NCBI GenBank assembly: GCA_023428905.1
Contig: JAEYWP010000026.1
Location: forward strand, 1-64,000
Source of the DNA: Verrucomicrobiota bacterium
Lineage (GTDB): Bacteria; Verrucomicrobiota; Verrucomicrobiia; Opitutales; Opitutaceae
Direction of reading: 5' to 3'
DNA: 64,000 nucleotides
Under the pieces are notes generated by a model that searched no databases, was not told the DNA's origin, and worked only from the letters and a program-made list of their open reading frames with translations. Shown piece by piece: positions 7,414 to 16,153 of the stretch; the stretch's first letter is position 1, and every line of letters starts with the position of its first letter. A program made the translations under genes and the position numbers.

Positions 7414-9924
7414 ATGACGCCCCGAATTTTCCCCATGCTTGTCCCGCGAGTCCGGCCGCAGTTTACCTTGCTCCTGGCACTCCTCACGTCGGTTCTCCTC
7501 ACGGCGCCCGCCTCGCTTCGCGCCCAGACGGCGGGCAATGGGCTCCCACCCGGCGTGGAGGTGCCGCCAGAGCTGGCGGACTTCATGCGGCAGGCCCTCG
7601 CCGCCACGCAGGCGGAGGCTGCGGCAAACGACAAGATCGGCGGCAAATGGCGCGGGGTCCCCCGTATCACGGGTCAGGCGACAGTCCTGCACGACCAGCG
7701 CATCGACGAAGCGGGCTTTTCTCCCTCGTTGGTCCACGCGCGGCAGGAGGAGGCGACGGTGCGCTTCCACCTGGAACGCGACGATCTGCACGGCACACAG
7801 AACCTGTTTTGGCGGGCGAAGACGGTGGATCTGGCGGGCGGCGTGAGCGGGCAAAGCATGTTGGTATCGGGCGATGCGCACGTGGCGACGACCGAGCAAG
7901 GCCGGTTTCGCGGGCCGGCGCGCGACGCAAACGAGATTACACTCTCCCTGGATACGGAAACAGGCCGGTGGGAGATGGTGACACCGGGATTTGTCCAGGA
8001 GCCGTATGCGGTGGAGTGGACCAGCACCGGACAACGCAGCGAGGGGTCAAACTGGGTGGGGGTAAATGAGACCGAGAGCAGGCCGGACGACCGCGTTCAG
8101 AGTTTCCTCTTCGAGGGGACGATCCCCGACCAGCCGGGCGTTGTCACCGCCGGGAGCACGATCGAGGGGCTCGCCGGGGGCAAGACGACGCGGCCTCACC
8201 GAAAAACCGGCCGGATCACGTTCTGGCCTGAATTCGACGACTATGCGCTCGAGGTGACGATTGAGGACTACGCGGCTTGGCGGCCGCTCGGAAGCCTCGG
8301 TGCCCCCGGGCAACCGGGGAGTTTTCTCACCGCCAAGGCGGTGGTCGTGCCCAAGGGCAGCAGTCCCCCCGCGACGGTGAGGGCGATCCGCTTCCAGCTG
8401 TTGGATGTTTCCCGCGAGCCGGGGGTCTGCATGAATTTTCCCCTCGGTGCCACCGATCGGAATCCCGACCTGAAACTTGCGCCGGCGCCGGAGTGCCCGG
8501 CCGCCCCGGGGACCGAAGGTCAGACCCTGGAGGTCAGCCGTCCCCTGGTCGATCCGCAGCGCCGCCCCTATGCCCTGGGGCGGATCGAGAGCTATGATTT
8601 TGGCGCGCGGGCCACCCTGCGCGTGACCTGTGAATTGCTCGATGGCCGTGAATTGGTTGGTGAATACAAGGGTGAGGGCGCGGAGGCCGCGCAGGACCTG
8701 GTCCGCCTGCCAAAGACCGACGGCCCGGACTGGATCGCCGCCTCCTGGAAGCAGGAAAACGGAGTGGCCGAACTGGCGGACGCGACCGACGACGAAAAGG
8801 TGGAGGGGCAGCAGTACGATGGCGACGGATACACGCTGTATGAAGAATACCGGGGATGGGTGGTGAACGGGGAGCGGATTGAGGGCGACCCGCGACGAAA
8901 GGACTTCTTCGTGCTCAATCTGATCGGCATGGAGGCACGCAAAGGCATCGCCCTCTTTGAACAGGTCTCCCAGCTCCGGGTTCACTCCCGCCTGCGCCGC
9001 TCGGAGATGTCGGAAACCACGCGCCTGATGAACGGCAATCATCGCGACGCTCCGCAGCGGGTGAAGCAGCACGGCGTCTGGATAAAGACGTTTGCCTCTC
9101 CCAACGAGCTCGGCGGAACCGGAGCCTTCACCCGGTTGGGGAAAGCGGGGGTCAGCGGGCGGCCCGGCATTGTGGATGGCATCGGCCTGCTCCCGCGCGA
9201 CCACCCCAAGAGCGAGTTCAATCAGCCCCACAATCTGCCGAGGTTCTTCTCCTTGCTGGCCTATGACCGGGCGATCGCGCACGAGCTGCTGCATTCGGTC
9301 GGCGTGGAACACCACGGGGAGGGAGACGGCTCGCTCGCGGCAAAATGGGTTTCACCCCGGAACGCGCGCAACAGGGTCGGCAGGCCCTATTTCAGGGAGA
9401 TGCTGGGCCGCGATGATTCCGTCCTGACCCTCCTGAACGAACAAGGCCATGATCTCGCCGCCCAGTACATGGAGTCCTACGCCAAGGACAGGGAGTTCAT
9501 GAAGTCCTGGTTCTGGGACAAGTGGATTGCGGAGGGCAAGGCCTACATCGCCGCGCGCGAAGGAATGGAGCTCACGTGGGACACGCCGGAGAAATATGCC
9601 GAGTTTTTGCTCGAGGAGATCGGCGGGCTGTCGCTCTTTGGCGGGGTGGGGGTGGAGGGCGGTCAACACGCGGGCGGGCAGGACTGCATCATGCGTTATT
9701 ATTTCGCGCGCTTCTATCCGGCGGCGGATCGCGACGGGACCTATTACCTCGTGACCGAAGGCACCGAACCCTTTGGCCTGGAGCTCTGCCGGTCCCGGGA
9801 CGGCACGGGTGTCAACGCGCCCGGCCATCGGCCGCAGTCCCGTTATGGCGCCGCCGGGAAGAACGGGGGCGACTGTTTCAGCCAGATCTGCCCCAACGAC
9901 GCCATTCCGCCGAAGCGGCTGTGA
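7414..9924 (+). CDS. Secreted protein with metzincin-type zinc protease motif
   Basis: A large 836-residue protein with a signal peptide (LLLALLTSVLLTAPASLRAQ). Residues 623-633 read HELLHSVGVEH, an exact HExxHxxGxxH metzincin signature (zinc ligands H623, H627, H633; catalytic E624). A possible Met-turn, DCIMRYYF, has M760. The 600-residue N-terminal part is beta-rich and unrecognised. It includes an EF-hand-like YDGDGYTLYEEYRG segment (about residues 468-481), where a Ca-binding loop of dockerin/thrombospondin-3 style is possible. The C-terminus is Cys-bearing (CRSRDG...CFSQICPNDA), so disulfides are likely. The gap of about 127 residues between the zinc motif and the Met is long for a metzincin. 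Translation is probably coupled to the upstream discoidin-like gene. Protease activity is inferred. Confidence 0.65.
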   Translation: MTPRIFPMLVPRVRPQFTLLLALLTSVLLTAPASLRAQTAGNGLPPGVEVPPELADFMRQALAATQAEAAANDKIGGKWRGVPRITGQATVLHDQRIDEAGFSPSLVHARQEEATVRFHLERDDLHGTQNLFWRAKTVDLAGGVSGQSMLVSGDAHVATTEQGRFRGPARDANEITLSLDTETGRWEMVTPGFVQEPYAVEWTSTGQRSEGSNWVGVNETESRPDDRVQSFLFEGTIPDQPGVVTAGSTIEGLAGGKTTRPHRKTGRITFWPEFDDYALEVTIEDYAAWRPLGSLGAPGQPGSFLTAKAVVVPKGSSPPATVRAIRFQLLDVSREPGVCMNFPLGATDRNPDLKLAPAPECPAAPGTEGQTLEVSRPLVDPQRRPYALGRIESYDFGARATLRVTCELLDGRELVGEYKGEGAEAAQDLVRLPKTDGPDWIAASWKQENGVAELADATDDEKVEGQQYDGDGYTLYEEYRGWVVNGERIEGDPRRKDFFVLNLIGMEARKGIALFEQVSQLRVHSRLRRSEMSETTRLMNGNHRDAPQRVKQHGVWIKTFASPNELGGTGAFTRLGKAGVSGRPGIVDGIGLLPRDHPKSEFNQPHNLPRFFSLLAYDRAIAHELLHSVGVEHHGEGDGSLAAKWVSPRNARNRVGRPYFREMLGRDDSVLTLLNEQGHDLAAQYMESYAKDREFMKSWFWDKWIAEGKAYIAAREGMELTWDTPEKYAEFLLEEIGGLSLFGGVGVEGGQHAGGQDCIMRYYFARFYPAADRDGTYYLVTEGTEPFGLELCRSRDGTGVNAPGHRPQSRYGAAGKNGGDCFSQICPNDAIPPKRL

Positions 9925-9999
9925 ACGATCTGCGTCCCGGCGGCGCCCTTGCGCTCCCGCGGTGCAGGCCCGGCCTGGCCGGCGGAAAAGTCACGGGTA

Positions 10000-10920
10000 C
10001 TAAAGAAACAAATACACAGATGCCGCAAAAAACAGCGCGATCAGCCCTGCCAGCGCTGCGATCGACCAGAGCAGGCTCCGCTGCCGGGCGGCCATGGCGA
10101 GGGTGGCGATGATGACCGCGGCCTGTGCTCCGAGCATGCCGTAGAAGAAACGCTGGCTGCGAAGGTGATGGCGCTCTGCCATCAGGTTGCTCCGGCGGAC
10201 CTGCAGCTCGTGGAGGACCGCGATGTTCTGGTTGAGCCGTGCCTCCGCGTCGTAACGAAGCGAGGAATACCGAAGGCGGAGGGCGGCGAAGTCGCGGCTC
10301 AGCTCGGCCTGTGCGCTGCCGGTGGGCGCTAGGAGGTCGCCCAGAGCATCGCCGCCCCGGATCACCGGCTCGAGGGCAGCATCGAAGGCGCGCACCGCAC
10401 CCTGGGCATTGCGCAGGGCGAGCGCCATCTCGGCGGGGGTCGGTTTTTCCAACAGCCTGTTCACGTCCGGCCCTTCGGCCGCCTCCTCCATCGCAGCAAG
10501 TGCAGCCTGTACGCTCGGCGGGGGAGCGGGTGCGGCTGCGGATTCGGGAAGACGTCCGTCCAGAAGAAAGCGGAGCGCGGCCTGCGACGCCGCAGCGTCG
10601 GGAAGCGCCGCGGCCTGGGCCTCCAGACCCTTTGCGTCCACGGCGCGCGCGGGCGTGCTGAGCTGCAACAGATCGAGCGTGCCGGACTGGATGGCGCCGC
10701 GCAGCCGCTTCGCCTGAAAGAAACTCCATTGGTCGCCGGCCTTGGATTGCTGCTGGGCGGCAAGTGCACGGGCATATTGTGCCTTGGTCATCTCGCTGCT
10801 CGACAGACCCGCCAGCAAGGTGGCGATCACCGCCATCACCACAGGCGTCATTCCCAGGACCTTGCCCCAGAGGCTCGGCGGAAGGCTCTCTTTTATCTCC
10901 GCCGGCACCTCGGTTTTCAT
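10000..10920 (-). CDS. DUF4337-type membrane protein
   Basis: The 306-residue product has one hydrophobic helix near the N-terminus (MTPVVMAVIATLLAGL, about residues 24-40) and a hydrophobic pair at the C-terminus (about 245-265 and 280-303). After the first helix comes KAQYARALAAQQQSKAGDQWSFFQAKRLR, the AxDQWxxxQAK pattern that marks DUF4337. Between the helices is a long helical, Ala-rich region that probably forms coiled coil outside or inside the membrane. The function of the family is unknown. The ATG at 10920 is preferred over 11001 because the family pattern begins there. It points toward the metzincin-like gene and stands alone. Confidence 0.72.
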   Translation of the reverse strand: MKTEVPAEIKESLPPSLWGKVLGMTPVVMAVIATLLAGLSSSEMTKAQYARALAAQQQSKAGDQWSFFQAKRLRGAIQSGTLDLLQLSTPARAVDAKGLEAQAAALPDAAASQAALRFLLDGRLPESAAAPAPPPSVQAALAAMEEAAEGPDVNRLLEKPTPAEMALALRNAQGAVRAFDAALEPVIRGGDALGDLLAPTGSAQAELSRDFAALRLRYSSLRYDAEARLNQNIAVLHELQVRRSNLMAERHHLRSQRFFYGMLGAQAAVIIATLAMAARQRSLLWSIAALAGLIALFFAASVYLFL

Positions 10921-11043
10921 GGCCGCCAGTTTGTCCAGACCGTACCGGGGCGCGAGGCGAAACCCGCCGGCGCGACCCGGATGCCGGCGGGCGCGATCCA
11001 TGCCTAGAACACGGTATCAGGGAGTGGTGTGCCCGACGGCACG

Positions 11044-11709
11044 TCAGCCTTTAGCCTTGCGGACTGCGCGCACTTTGCCGGTTGAACCTCCTCCACAATA
11101 AAAGAGGTCGGCGCCGTCCGATTCCAGGCCGCTGACGCTGATCCCGGGAGGCATTTCGAGCCGCTCCAACACCTCTCCGGTGTCGGGGTCCACCCGGCGG
11201 AGGTCACTGTGTTCGTCCTCGCTGGTGGCGTGCCAAAGTTCGCCGTGGGTCCACGAGACACCGGTCACAAAACGGTCCGATTCGATCGTGCGGAGGATTT
11301 TCCCGGACTCTGCGTCGATCTGGTGGATCTTTCTGTCCCGATACGCGCCGACCCAGAGCGTACCTTCCGCCCAGGTCAGGCCCGAGTCACGACCGTGGGC
11401 GGGGGCCGGCAGGGTGGAAATCACGCGGCCGGAGCGTGGATCCACTTTTTGGATGCGATCGTTCGCCAACTGCCAGAGGTGTTTTCCGTCGAAGGCGGTG
11501 CCTGCGTCAGCCGGCACGCCGACCTCGCGCTCCAGCTCACCGTTTTTCGGGTTCAGTGCGACAATCGAGCCTCCGCGGGCGAACCAGACGTGCGTGCCGT
11601 CAAAGGTGACGCCTGCGACATCCTCCGTCCCGGAAAAAGGGCCGTATTCGCGAACGATTTCGGCTCGGCCGGGAGGCTGCCGTATTTCTGTGCTTTTGTG
11701 TGTTGCCAT
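11044..11709 (-). CDS. Cytoplasmic beta-propeller protein (glutaminyl-cyclase-like/SMP-30-like)
   Basis: The 221-residue protein is made of about five repeats of 40-45 residues, each with a W or D-rich turn: GTHVWFARGGSIVALNPKNGEL, GKHLWQLANDRIQKVDPRSGRV, GTLWVGAYRDRKIHQIDAESGKI, GELWHATSEDE...LRRVDPDTGEV. This is the layout of the five-bladed glutamine cyclotransferase-type propeller. No signal peptide is seen. It starts 8 bp after the end of the HTH regulator gene, so the two form an operon. A ligand sensor or small-molecule enzyme working with the regulator is plausible, but no substrate can be named. Confidence 0.7.
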   Translation of the reverse strand: MATHKSTEIRQPPGRAEIVREYGPFSGTEDVAGVTFDGTHVWFARGGSIVALNPKNGELEREVGVPADAGTAFDGKHLWQLANDRIQKVDPRSGRVISTLPAPAHGRDSGLTWAEGTLWVGAYRDRKIHQIDAESGKILRTIESDRFVTGVSWTHGELWHATSEDEHSDLRRVDPDTGEVLERLEMPPGISVSGLESDGADLFYCGGGSTGKVRAVRKAKG

Positions 11710-11717
11710 GCCTCACC

Positions 11718-12944
11718 TTAACCGAGGCGAAGCGAACCAGGGAGTAACAATGTTGGCGCGAAACCACTGAGCGAGGCGGCCAGCCACCGTCCCGACCGGC
11801 CTCGTCCCACCCGTCGCACCGCGGCGGTGTCGTGGAGTTGCTGGAGCGTGCGCTGGAGCGTGCGTTGGCTCGCCCCAAGCGCACGCGCGAGTGCGGAGGT
11901 CGACCACGCTTCGCCATCCGAGAGCAACGCGAGAAGCGCGCCCGCCGGTCCGTCAATCGGCGGAGCCAGGACAGTGGCTGCAGGTGCCCGCAGGGGCACG
12001 AGGCGAAAGCCACCTGCCGTCGCTTCAATCCTCGCCAGACGGTGTACGATCGCACGCAGGCGCCCCAGCTCGACCCGGAGCCGTGAGCGGTGGGAGGCGT
12101 GTGGCTGGCGCGCCTCGAAGGCGCGGAGGATCAGTTGCTCGCGCCCCACGTCGGCGGGCCAGGCCTCTGCCAGGGCGCGGGCCAACACGAACAGGATGGG
12201 CCGCCTCGCCAGCCGCACCGTTCCCTGCGCATCCCTGATCTCACGGCGGCAGCCGTCCACCACAAGATCTCCGGAGGCAAAGAGCTCTTCGACCTGGGCG
12301 AGCCGCAGCACCTTGACCACACCGCCGCGGATGAGGCGTGCCGAGGGCGCCGAAAGCACCGAGCGGAGATGGTCCACCTCCGCGACCAGGGCGGGAATTC
12401 CCGCGACGGTGGCGAAGGTCGCGGCGCGTTCGAGCGCGCGTTTTGAAAGCGAAACATGGATACGGCGGAGGGCCACCTCGGCGCGTGTCAGTTCTGCGCG
12501 TGCGGCGATCGCCGGGCCCAGGCCGTCGCTACCATCTTCGATGCGGGCGAGTGCCCCCTCTGCCGCTGCAACGTCGCCGGTGAGCAGGTGGAAGCGTGCG
12601 CGGATCAACTGTGCGTGCAGCGCATTCACATGATCGCCTCGCGAAGCGAGGATTTTTGCAGCCGGCTCCAGGTGCTTCAGCGCGGAACCGAGGTCGCGCG
12701 AGACCAGCGCTACTTCAGCTTCGGCGATCTGACAGCGGGCGCGCGAAAGTCGCTCGCGGGCCCCGAAGCGAAGCGCGGCCCGGCGGAGGAGTGCCCGCGC
12801 CCGGGCGTAGTCTCCCAGCTGGGCCATGGCGATGCCGCGCAGGGCGAGCGCGGGTGCATCGTCTCGCAGGGCGACGCGCTTGAGCGCGCCCAGGGGGTCA
12901 CCGGCGGCGAGGAGTCGGGCCCCCGAAGTGAGCAGTGAGTCCAT
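11718..12944 (-). CDS. TPR/helix-turn-helix regulatory protein
   Basis: A 408-residue protein. The N-terminal 210 residues are helical repeats with TPR character (DYARARALLRRAALRFGARERLSRARCQIAEAEVAL and similar). A central winged-helix-like block follows (about 225-320: REIRDAQGTVRLARRPILFVLARALAEAWPADVGREQLI), resembling the OmpR/SARP-type DNA-binding fold. A C-terminal HTH has the helices STSALARALGASQRTLQRTL (about 350-370). Two DNA-binding-like modules in one protein are notable. Its only operon partner is the downstream beta-propeller gene, 8 bp away. The ATG at 12944 is chosen because upstream codons are low-quality and would overlap the divergent promoter. Confidence 0.65.
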   Translation of the reverse strand: MDSLLTSGARLLAAGDPLGALKRVALRDDAPALALRGIAMAQLGDYARARALLRRAALRFGARERLSRARCQIAEAEVALVSRDLGSALKHLEPAAKILASRGDHVNALHAQLIRARFHLLTGDVAAAEGALARIEDGSDGLGPAIAARAELTRAEVALRRIHVSLSKRALERAATFATVAGIPALVAEVDHLRSVLSAPSARLIRGGVVKVLRLAQVEELFASGDLVVDGCRREIRDAQGTVRLARRPILFVLARALAEAWPADVGREQLILRAFEARQPHASHRSRLRVELGRLRAIVHRLARIEATAGGFRLVPLRAPAATVLAPPIDGPAGALLALLSDGEAWSTSALARALGASQRTLQRTLQQLHDTAAVRRVGRGRSGRWLAASLSGFAPTLLLPGSLRLG

Positions 12945-13084
12945 GGGCCGGGACCGTGCATCACAATCAGGCGGCCGGCTAGCCCTGAGCGAATGGAGGG
13001 CGCTGATCGTGCGTGCGCCCATCCGGCTGAAGTCAGCGATGCGCGGGCTTGTTCGTTGGGCGGCGCCGTGCTGGATTTCCGCGC

Positions 13085-14224
13085 ATGCTCCGCTCCCTCG
13101 TCCTCTTTTGCAGCTTTACCACGCTGGTGCTGGGCGCCGGGCGTTCGTCCTCTGAAATCACCGAGGCCGTTGAACGGGCGATGGCTCAGACACAGGCGAA
13201 AGGCATGGCGATCGCGGTGATCGAGGAAGGGGAGGTGCGTCATGTATCGGCGCATGGGGTGCGCAATGAGAAGGGTGACCCCCTGCGGACCGACACGGTG
13301 ATGTATGGCGCGTCGCTGACCAAGACAGTCATTGCCTATATGGTGCTGCAGCTGGTGGACGCGGGAAAGCTCACATTGGATACGCCGCTTTCGAGTCTGT
13401 TGCCGAGGCCGGCGCCGACCTATGAACCGGACCCGCGGTATGCTGACTGGCGACCCCTTGCTGGCGATGTGCGCTGGGAGAAAATCACGCCCCGCATCGT
13501 CCTGACCCACTCGACCGGCTTTGCCAATTTCGGCTTTCTCGAGCCCGACAAGAAACTGCGCATCCACTTCGAGCCCGGCAGCCGCTATGCCTATTCCGGC
13601 GATGGCTTCCAGTTCCTTCAGTTTGCGATCGAGCAGGGGCTTGGACTCGATGTGGGCGAGTTGACGCGCCAGCAGTTCGAGCGACTCGGGATGAGTCGGA
13701 CCTCGCTGATCTGGCGACCGGACTTTGCCGAGAATCTAGCAGATGGGTGGGATGACCAGGGCAGGATCGAAGCGCATGATGAGCGCTCCAAGGTTCGGGC
13801 GGCGGGGTCGATGGATACGACGATCGCGGATCTTGCGCGCTTTGCCGCCGCGCTCGTCCGCGGCGACGGGCTGAGTCACCACGCCCGCCGCGAGCTCGCC
13901 CGCCCGCAGCTCGCCATCACAACCGCGAATCAATTCCCGACCCTTGCACCCGAACTCCCGCTGGACGCTCGCCGCAAGGACCTCGCGGCCGGCCTTGGGG
14001 TGGTTGTCTTCCACGGACCCCAAGGCCCGGGTTTTTTTAAAGGCGGGCACAACGGCACCACGGCGAACACGTTTGTATGCCTGGAGGATTCCAAGAATGC
14101 GGTGTTGATTCTCTCCAATGACGTCCGTGCGGAGGCTGCGTTTGCCGAATTGATAAGGTTTATCCTCGGCGAGACGGGGGTGCCGTACGCGTGGGAGTAC
14201 GGCGATCGCGCCGGAACGTCCTGA
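13085..14224 (+). CDS. Serine hydrolase of the beta-lactamase (class C/penicillin-binding) fold
   Basis: The 379-residue protein has a signal peptide (MLRSLVLFCSFTTLVLGAG) and the three family motifs. S77xxK80 lies in YGASLTKT, Y170-S-G in YAYSGDG, and a HNG box (GGHNGTT) near 320 takes the place of KTG. It belongs to the Pfam beta-lactamase family that includes EstB-type esterases, D-aminopeptidases and class C enzymes. The HNG variant and the missing YxN Asn favour an esterase or peptidase over a true beta-lactamase. The gene is divergent from the HTH regulator, with a 140-bp shared upstream region. No partner gene. Confidence 0.83.
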   Translation: MLRSLVLFCSFTTLVLGAGRSSSEITEAVERAMAQTQAKGMAIAVIEEGEVRHVSAHGVRNEKGDPLRTDTVMYGASLTKTVIAYMVLQLVDAGKLTLDTPLSSLLPRPAPTYEPDPRYADWRPLAGDVRWEKITPRIVLTHSTGFANFGFLEPDKKLRIHFEPGSRYAYSGDGFQFLQFAIEQGLGLDVGELTRQQFERLGMSRTSLIWRPDFAENLADGWDDQGRIEAHDERSKVRAAGSMDTTIADLARFAAALVRGDGLSHHARRELARPQLAITTANQFPTLAPELPLDARRKDLAAGLGVVVFHGPQGPGFFKGGHNGTTANTFVCLEDSKNAVLILSNDVRAEAAFAELIRFILGETGVPYAWEYGDRAGTS

Positions 14225-14356
14225 GCGGCCTTCGACTTTGGGCCCAATTGGAGAAGGCGGCCCCCGCTCACCTTCTCACGTTCTGCCCGCCGGCCCTGAG
14301 CGGAAACTGCGCCGCGAGCTCCCGACAGGCGCCGGGGCTCGGGGTGGCGTTAGGGG

Positions 14357-15298
14357 TTACTGGCCCGTCTTGGCCTTGAGGAAGCCGTTGACGTCCAGCC
14401 AGTGGGTGAACGCTTCAAACCAGCGGTTGCTGGTGCGGTCGGGATTTCCCAAGCCGAAGCCGTGGCCGCCGTTCTGGTACAGGTGGAATTCCACCGGCCG
14501 ACCTGCCTCAAACCAGGATTTAATCACGCCGAACTCGCCCTTGAAGAGGAAGTCATCCGTGGCGATGGCGGCGAACATCGGAGGTGCGTCCTTCGGGACT
14601 TCGACCGGGCCCATGCCGCCGTAGATCGGGCCGATGAAGGCGAGCTTCATCGTCTTCGAGTTGAGCGTGCTGTGCATGGTGAGACCGGCGCCGGCGGAGA
14701 AGCCGATCATGCCGAGCCGATTGGTGTCCACACCCCACTCCTTGGCGCGCTTGACGATCATGGCGTATGCCGCCTCGGCGTCCTGGAGCTGGTTGGTGAG
14801 GTCGGGGCGCGGCGGACGGGGCCGTGCCTCGCTGGAGGCACCCGCGGCCGCGAACGTCTGGTTCATCGACTCCTTGAAGGCGTCGAGCGACTCTGGCGTC
14901 GGATGTAGCCGGTATTTGAGGACAAAGGCCGCAATGCCCTGCGCGGCGAGAGCCTCGGCGACCTCCCAGCCTTCATTTTTCATGGAGAGCCAGCGGAAGC
15001 CGCCGCCCGGAGCGACGATGACGGCGGCGCCATTTGCCTTGGCCGGATCGGGGAGGAAGGGGGTGAGGGTGGCAGCGGTGATGTTGCGCGCCATCGGGTC
15101 GCCCCACTGCCGAAACCAGGTTTCCTTGGCCGGCTGATTCTCGACGCCGCCCGTGTTCAGGGGAATGGCGTTGGGTTCGGCCGGTGTCTCCAGCGGGTAA
15201 ATCGTGCCGTCTTGGGCGAGGGCGGACGACGCCGCGGCCAGCAGCGACACAAGCGCGGCGGTCTTGGACAGATGGAGGATCGTTTTGCAGATGAGCAT
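14357..15298 (-). CDS. Secreted alpha/beta hydrolase, acetyl-esterase-like (BD-FAE type)
   Basis: A 313-residue secreted hydrolase with a signal peptide (LSKTAALVSLLAAASSALA). The alpha/beta-hydrolase elements are an oxyanion loop VIVAPGGGFRWL (about 93-104), nucleophile S201 in GFSAGAG, acid D248 or D249 in ATDDFL and H279 in GGHGFG. The sequence type is that of carbohydrate acetyl or feruloyl esterases often found with xylan-degradation genes in Bacteroidota and Verrucomicrobiota. It therefore probably removes ester groups from plant polysaccharide. The substrate is inferred. The ATG at 15298 places the signal peptide at the N-terminus. Confidence 0.82.
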   Translation of the reverse strand: MLICKTILHLSKTAALVSLLAAASSALAQDGTIYPLETPAEPNAIPLNTGGVENQPAKETWFRQWGDPMARNITAATLTPFLPDPAKANGAAVIVAPGGGFRWLSMKNEGWEVAEALAAQGIAAFVLKYRLHPTPESLDAFKESMNQTFAAAGASSEARPRPPRPDLTNQLQDAEAAYAMIVKRAKEWGVDTNRLGMIGFSAGAGLTMHSTLNSKTMKLAFIGPIYGGMGPVEVPKDAPPMFAAIATDDFLFKGEFGVIKSWFEAGRPVEFHLYQNGGHGFGLGNPDRTSNRWFEAFTHWLDVNGFLKAKTGQ

Positions 15299-15674
15299 GG
15301 GGTCTATGTGGTGGAACTGGCGGGATGAAGGATCGTCCCGCGTGGGCGGGAAGACTGGGTTGGGTGGGAATGCCAGGGGGTTGGCGGACGTAGTGTGGTT
15401 GCGGAGTGCTTCTGCCGCAGCGACGCGCGCGTCGGAGCGCACTCAATCGCGGCCCGACGCTCCGCCAAGTGGAACGCTGGTTTACCGTTCAGTAAACGAC
15501 GGAGGTGGGTGGATCCCAAACCACCCGCCCGTGGGGGTGACGCCGTGGGTGGGCCCGCGTCTTTGCCGGCCGCCGACGGGCGGCGACAGGGCTCGGGTGC
15601 GGCCGGCGGCGCGCAGGGACAGACCGCGCGCTCCGGTCTCGACGGCTCCCCGCATCTGGGCTGATGTGCCGTCC
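15299..15674. other. Divergent intergenic region with palindromic site
   Basis: No credible gene is seen between the esterase start and the small conserved protein. The stretch contains an 18-nt near-palindrome at 15480-15497 (listed separately), and open frames through it are G/C-rich and unlike any family. It must contain the promoters of both flanking genes, but no convincing -35/-10 pair is visible in this GC-rich background. Confidence 0.4.
15480..15497. promoter_or_regulatory. Possible operator, GTTTAC-n6-GTAAAC
   Basis: GTTTACCGTTCAGTAAAC has perfect 6-bp inverted arms separated by six bases. It is AT-richer than its surroundings and lies midway between two divergent genes. The size and symmetry are those of TetR-family operators, and sites of the form TTTACNGTTNNGTAAA are common for that family. 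No TetR gene is nearby, so the regulator would have to act from elsewhere. Confidence 0.3.
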
Positions 15675-16061
15675 GTGGCTTCGATTCATCGTGTGCTGAT
15701 TGGTACGACTACCGTCTTTGAAGTGGACGGAGAATTGTCCGCCGGGGACGTCAAAGACGTGGTGAAGCGTTATTATGCCGAGTTGCGGCCGCCCCACATC
15801 ATCTGGGACTTCTCTCCGGGCGGTTCGATGCTGAAGCTGACGAAAGAGGAGTTCAAAGAGGTGGCGGCCGCGGCAAAAAAGGTTCTCGGATCGGGTGAGC
15901 GTCGCGTCGCTTTTGTTGGACCCACCGAGGTCACGTTCGCCATTCTCTGCATGTACACGGCCATCGCCACGATCGAGGAAGTGCCGGCCGAATACTCTGC
16001 CTTTCGCACACTCGATGAGGCCCTGCGCTGGATGGGTGGCGTTGCAGGTTCGTCCGCGTAG
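15675..16061 (+). CDS. Small conserved protein, possibly STAS/SpoIIAA-like fold
   Basis: The 128-residue protein begins at a GTG (VASIHRVLIGTTTVFEVDGELS). I chose this start because the preceding codons are of low quality; a second GTG lies 9 bp upstream. The pattern is alternating strands and helices: TTVFEVDGELSAGDVKDVVKRYY, HIIWDFSPGG, FKEVAAAAKKVL, RRVAFVGPTEVTFAILCMYTAIA. This is compatible with the SpoIIAA/STAS-like fold of small signalling proteins, but no phosphorylatable Ser motif is clear. No signal peptide or membrane helix is seen. The function is unknown. Confidence 0.6.
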   Translation: MASIHRVLIGTTTVFEVDGELSAGDVKDVVKRYYAELRPPHIIWDFSPGGSMLKLTKEEFKEVAAAAKKVLGSGERRVAFVGPTEVTFAILCMYTAIATIEEVPAEYSAFRTLDEALRWMGGVAGSSA

Positions 16062-16153
16062 ACCTTTGTAGGCTAGGCACTTATGATGGATTTCCTCGTT
16101 CGCTGTGGAACCAAGCGGCGGGCAGCTTGACGGAACTGGGGCAAACGCGCCGT

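Noticed and set aside
13085..14224. True class C beta-lactamase
   Set aside because: The YxN motif is YSG and the KTG box is HNG, which are more usual in esterase or peptidase relatives.
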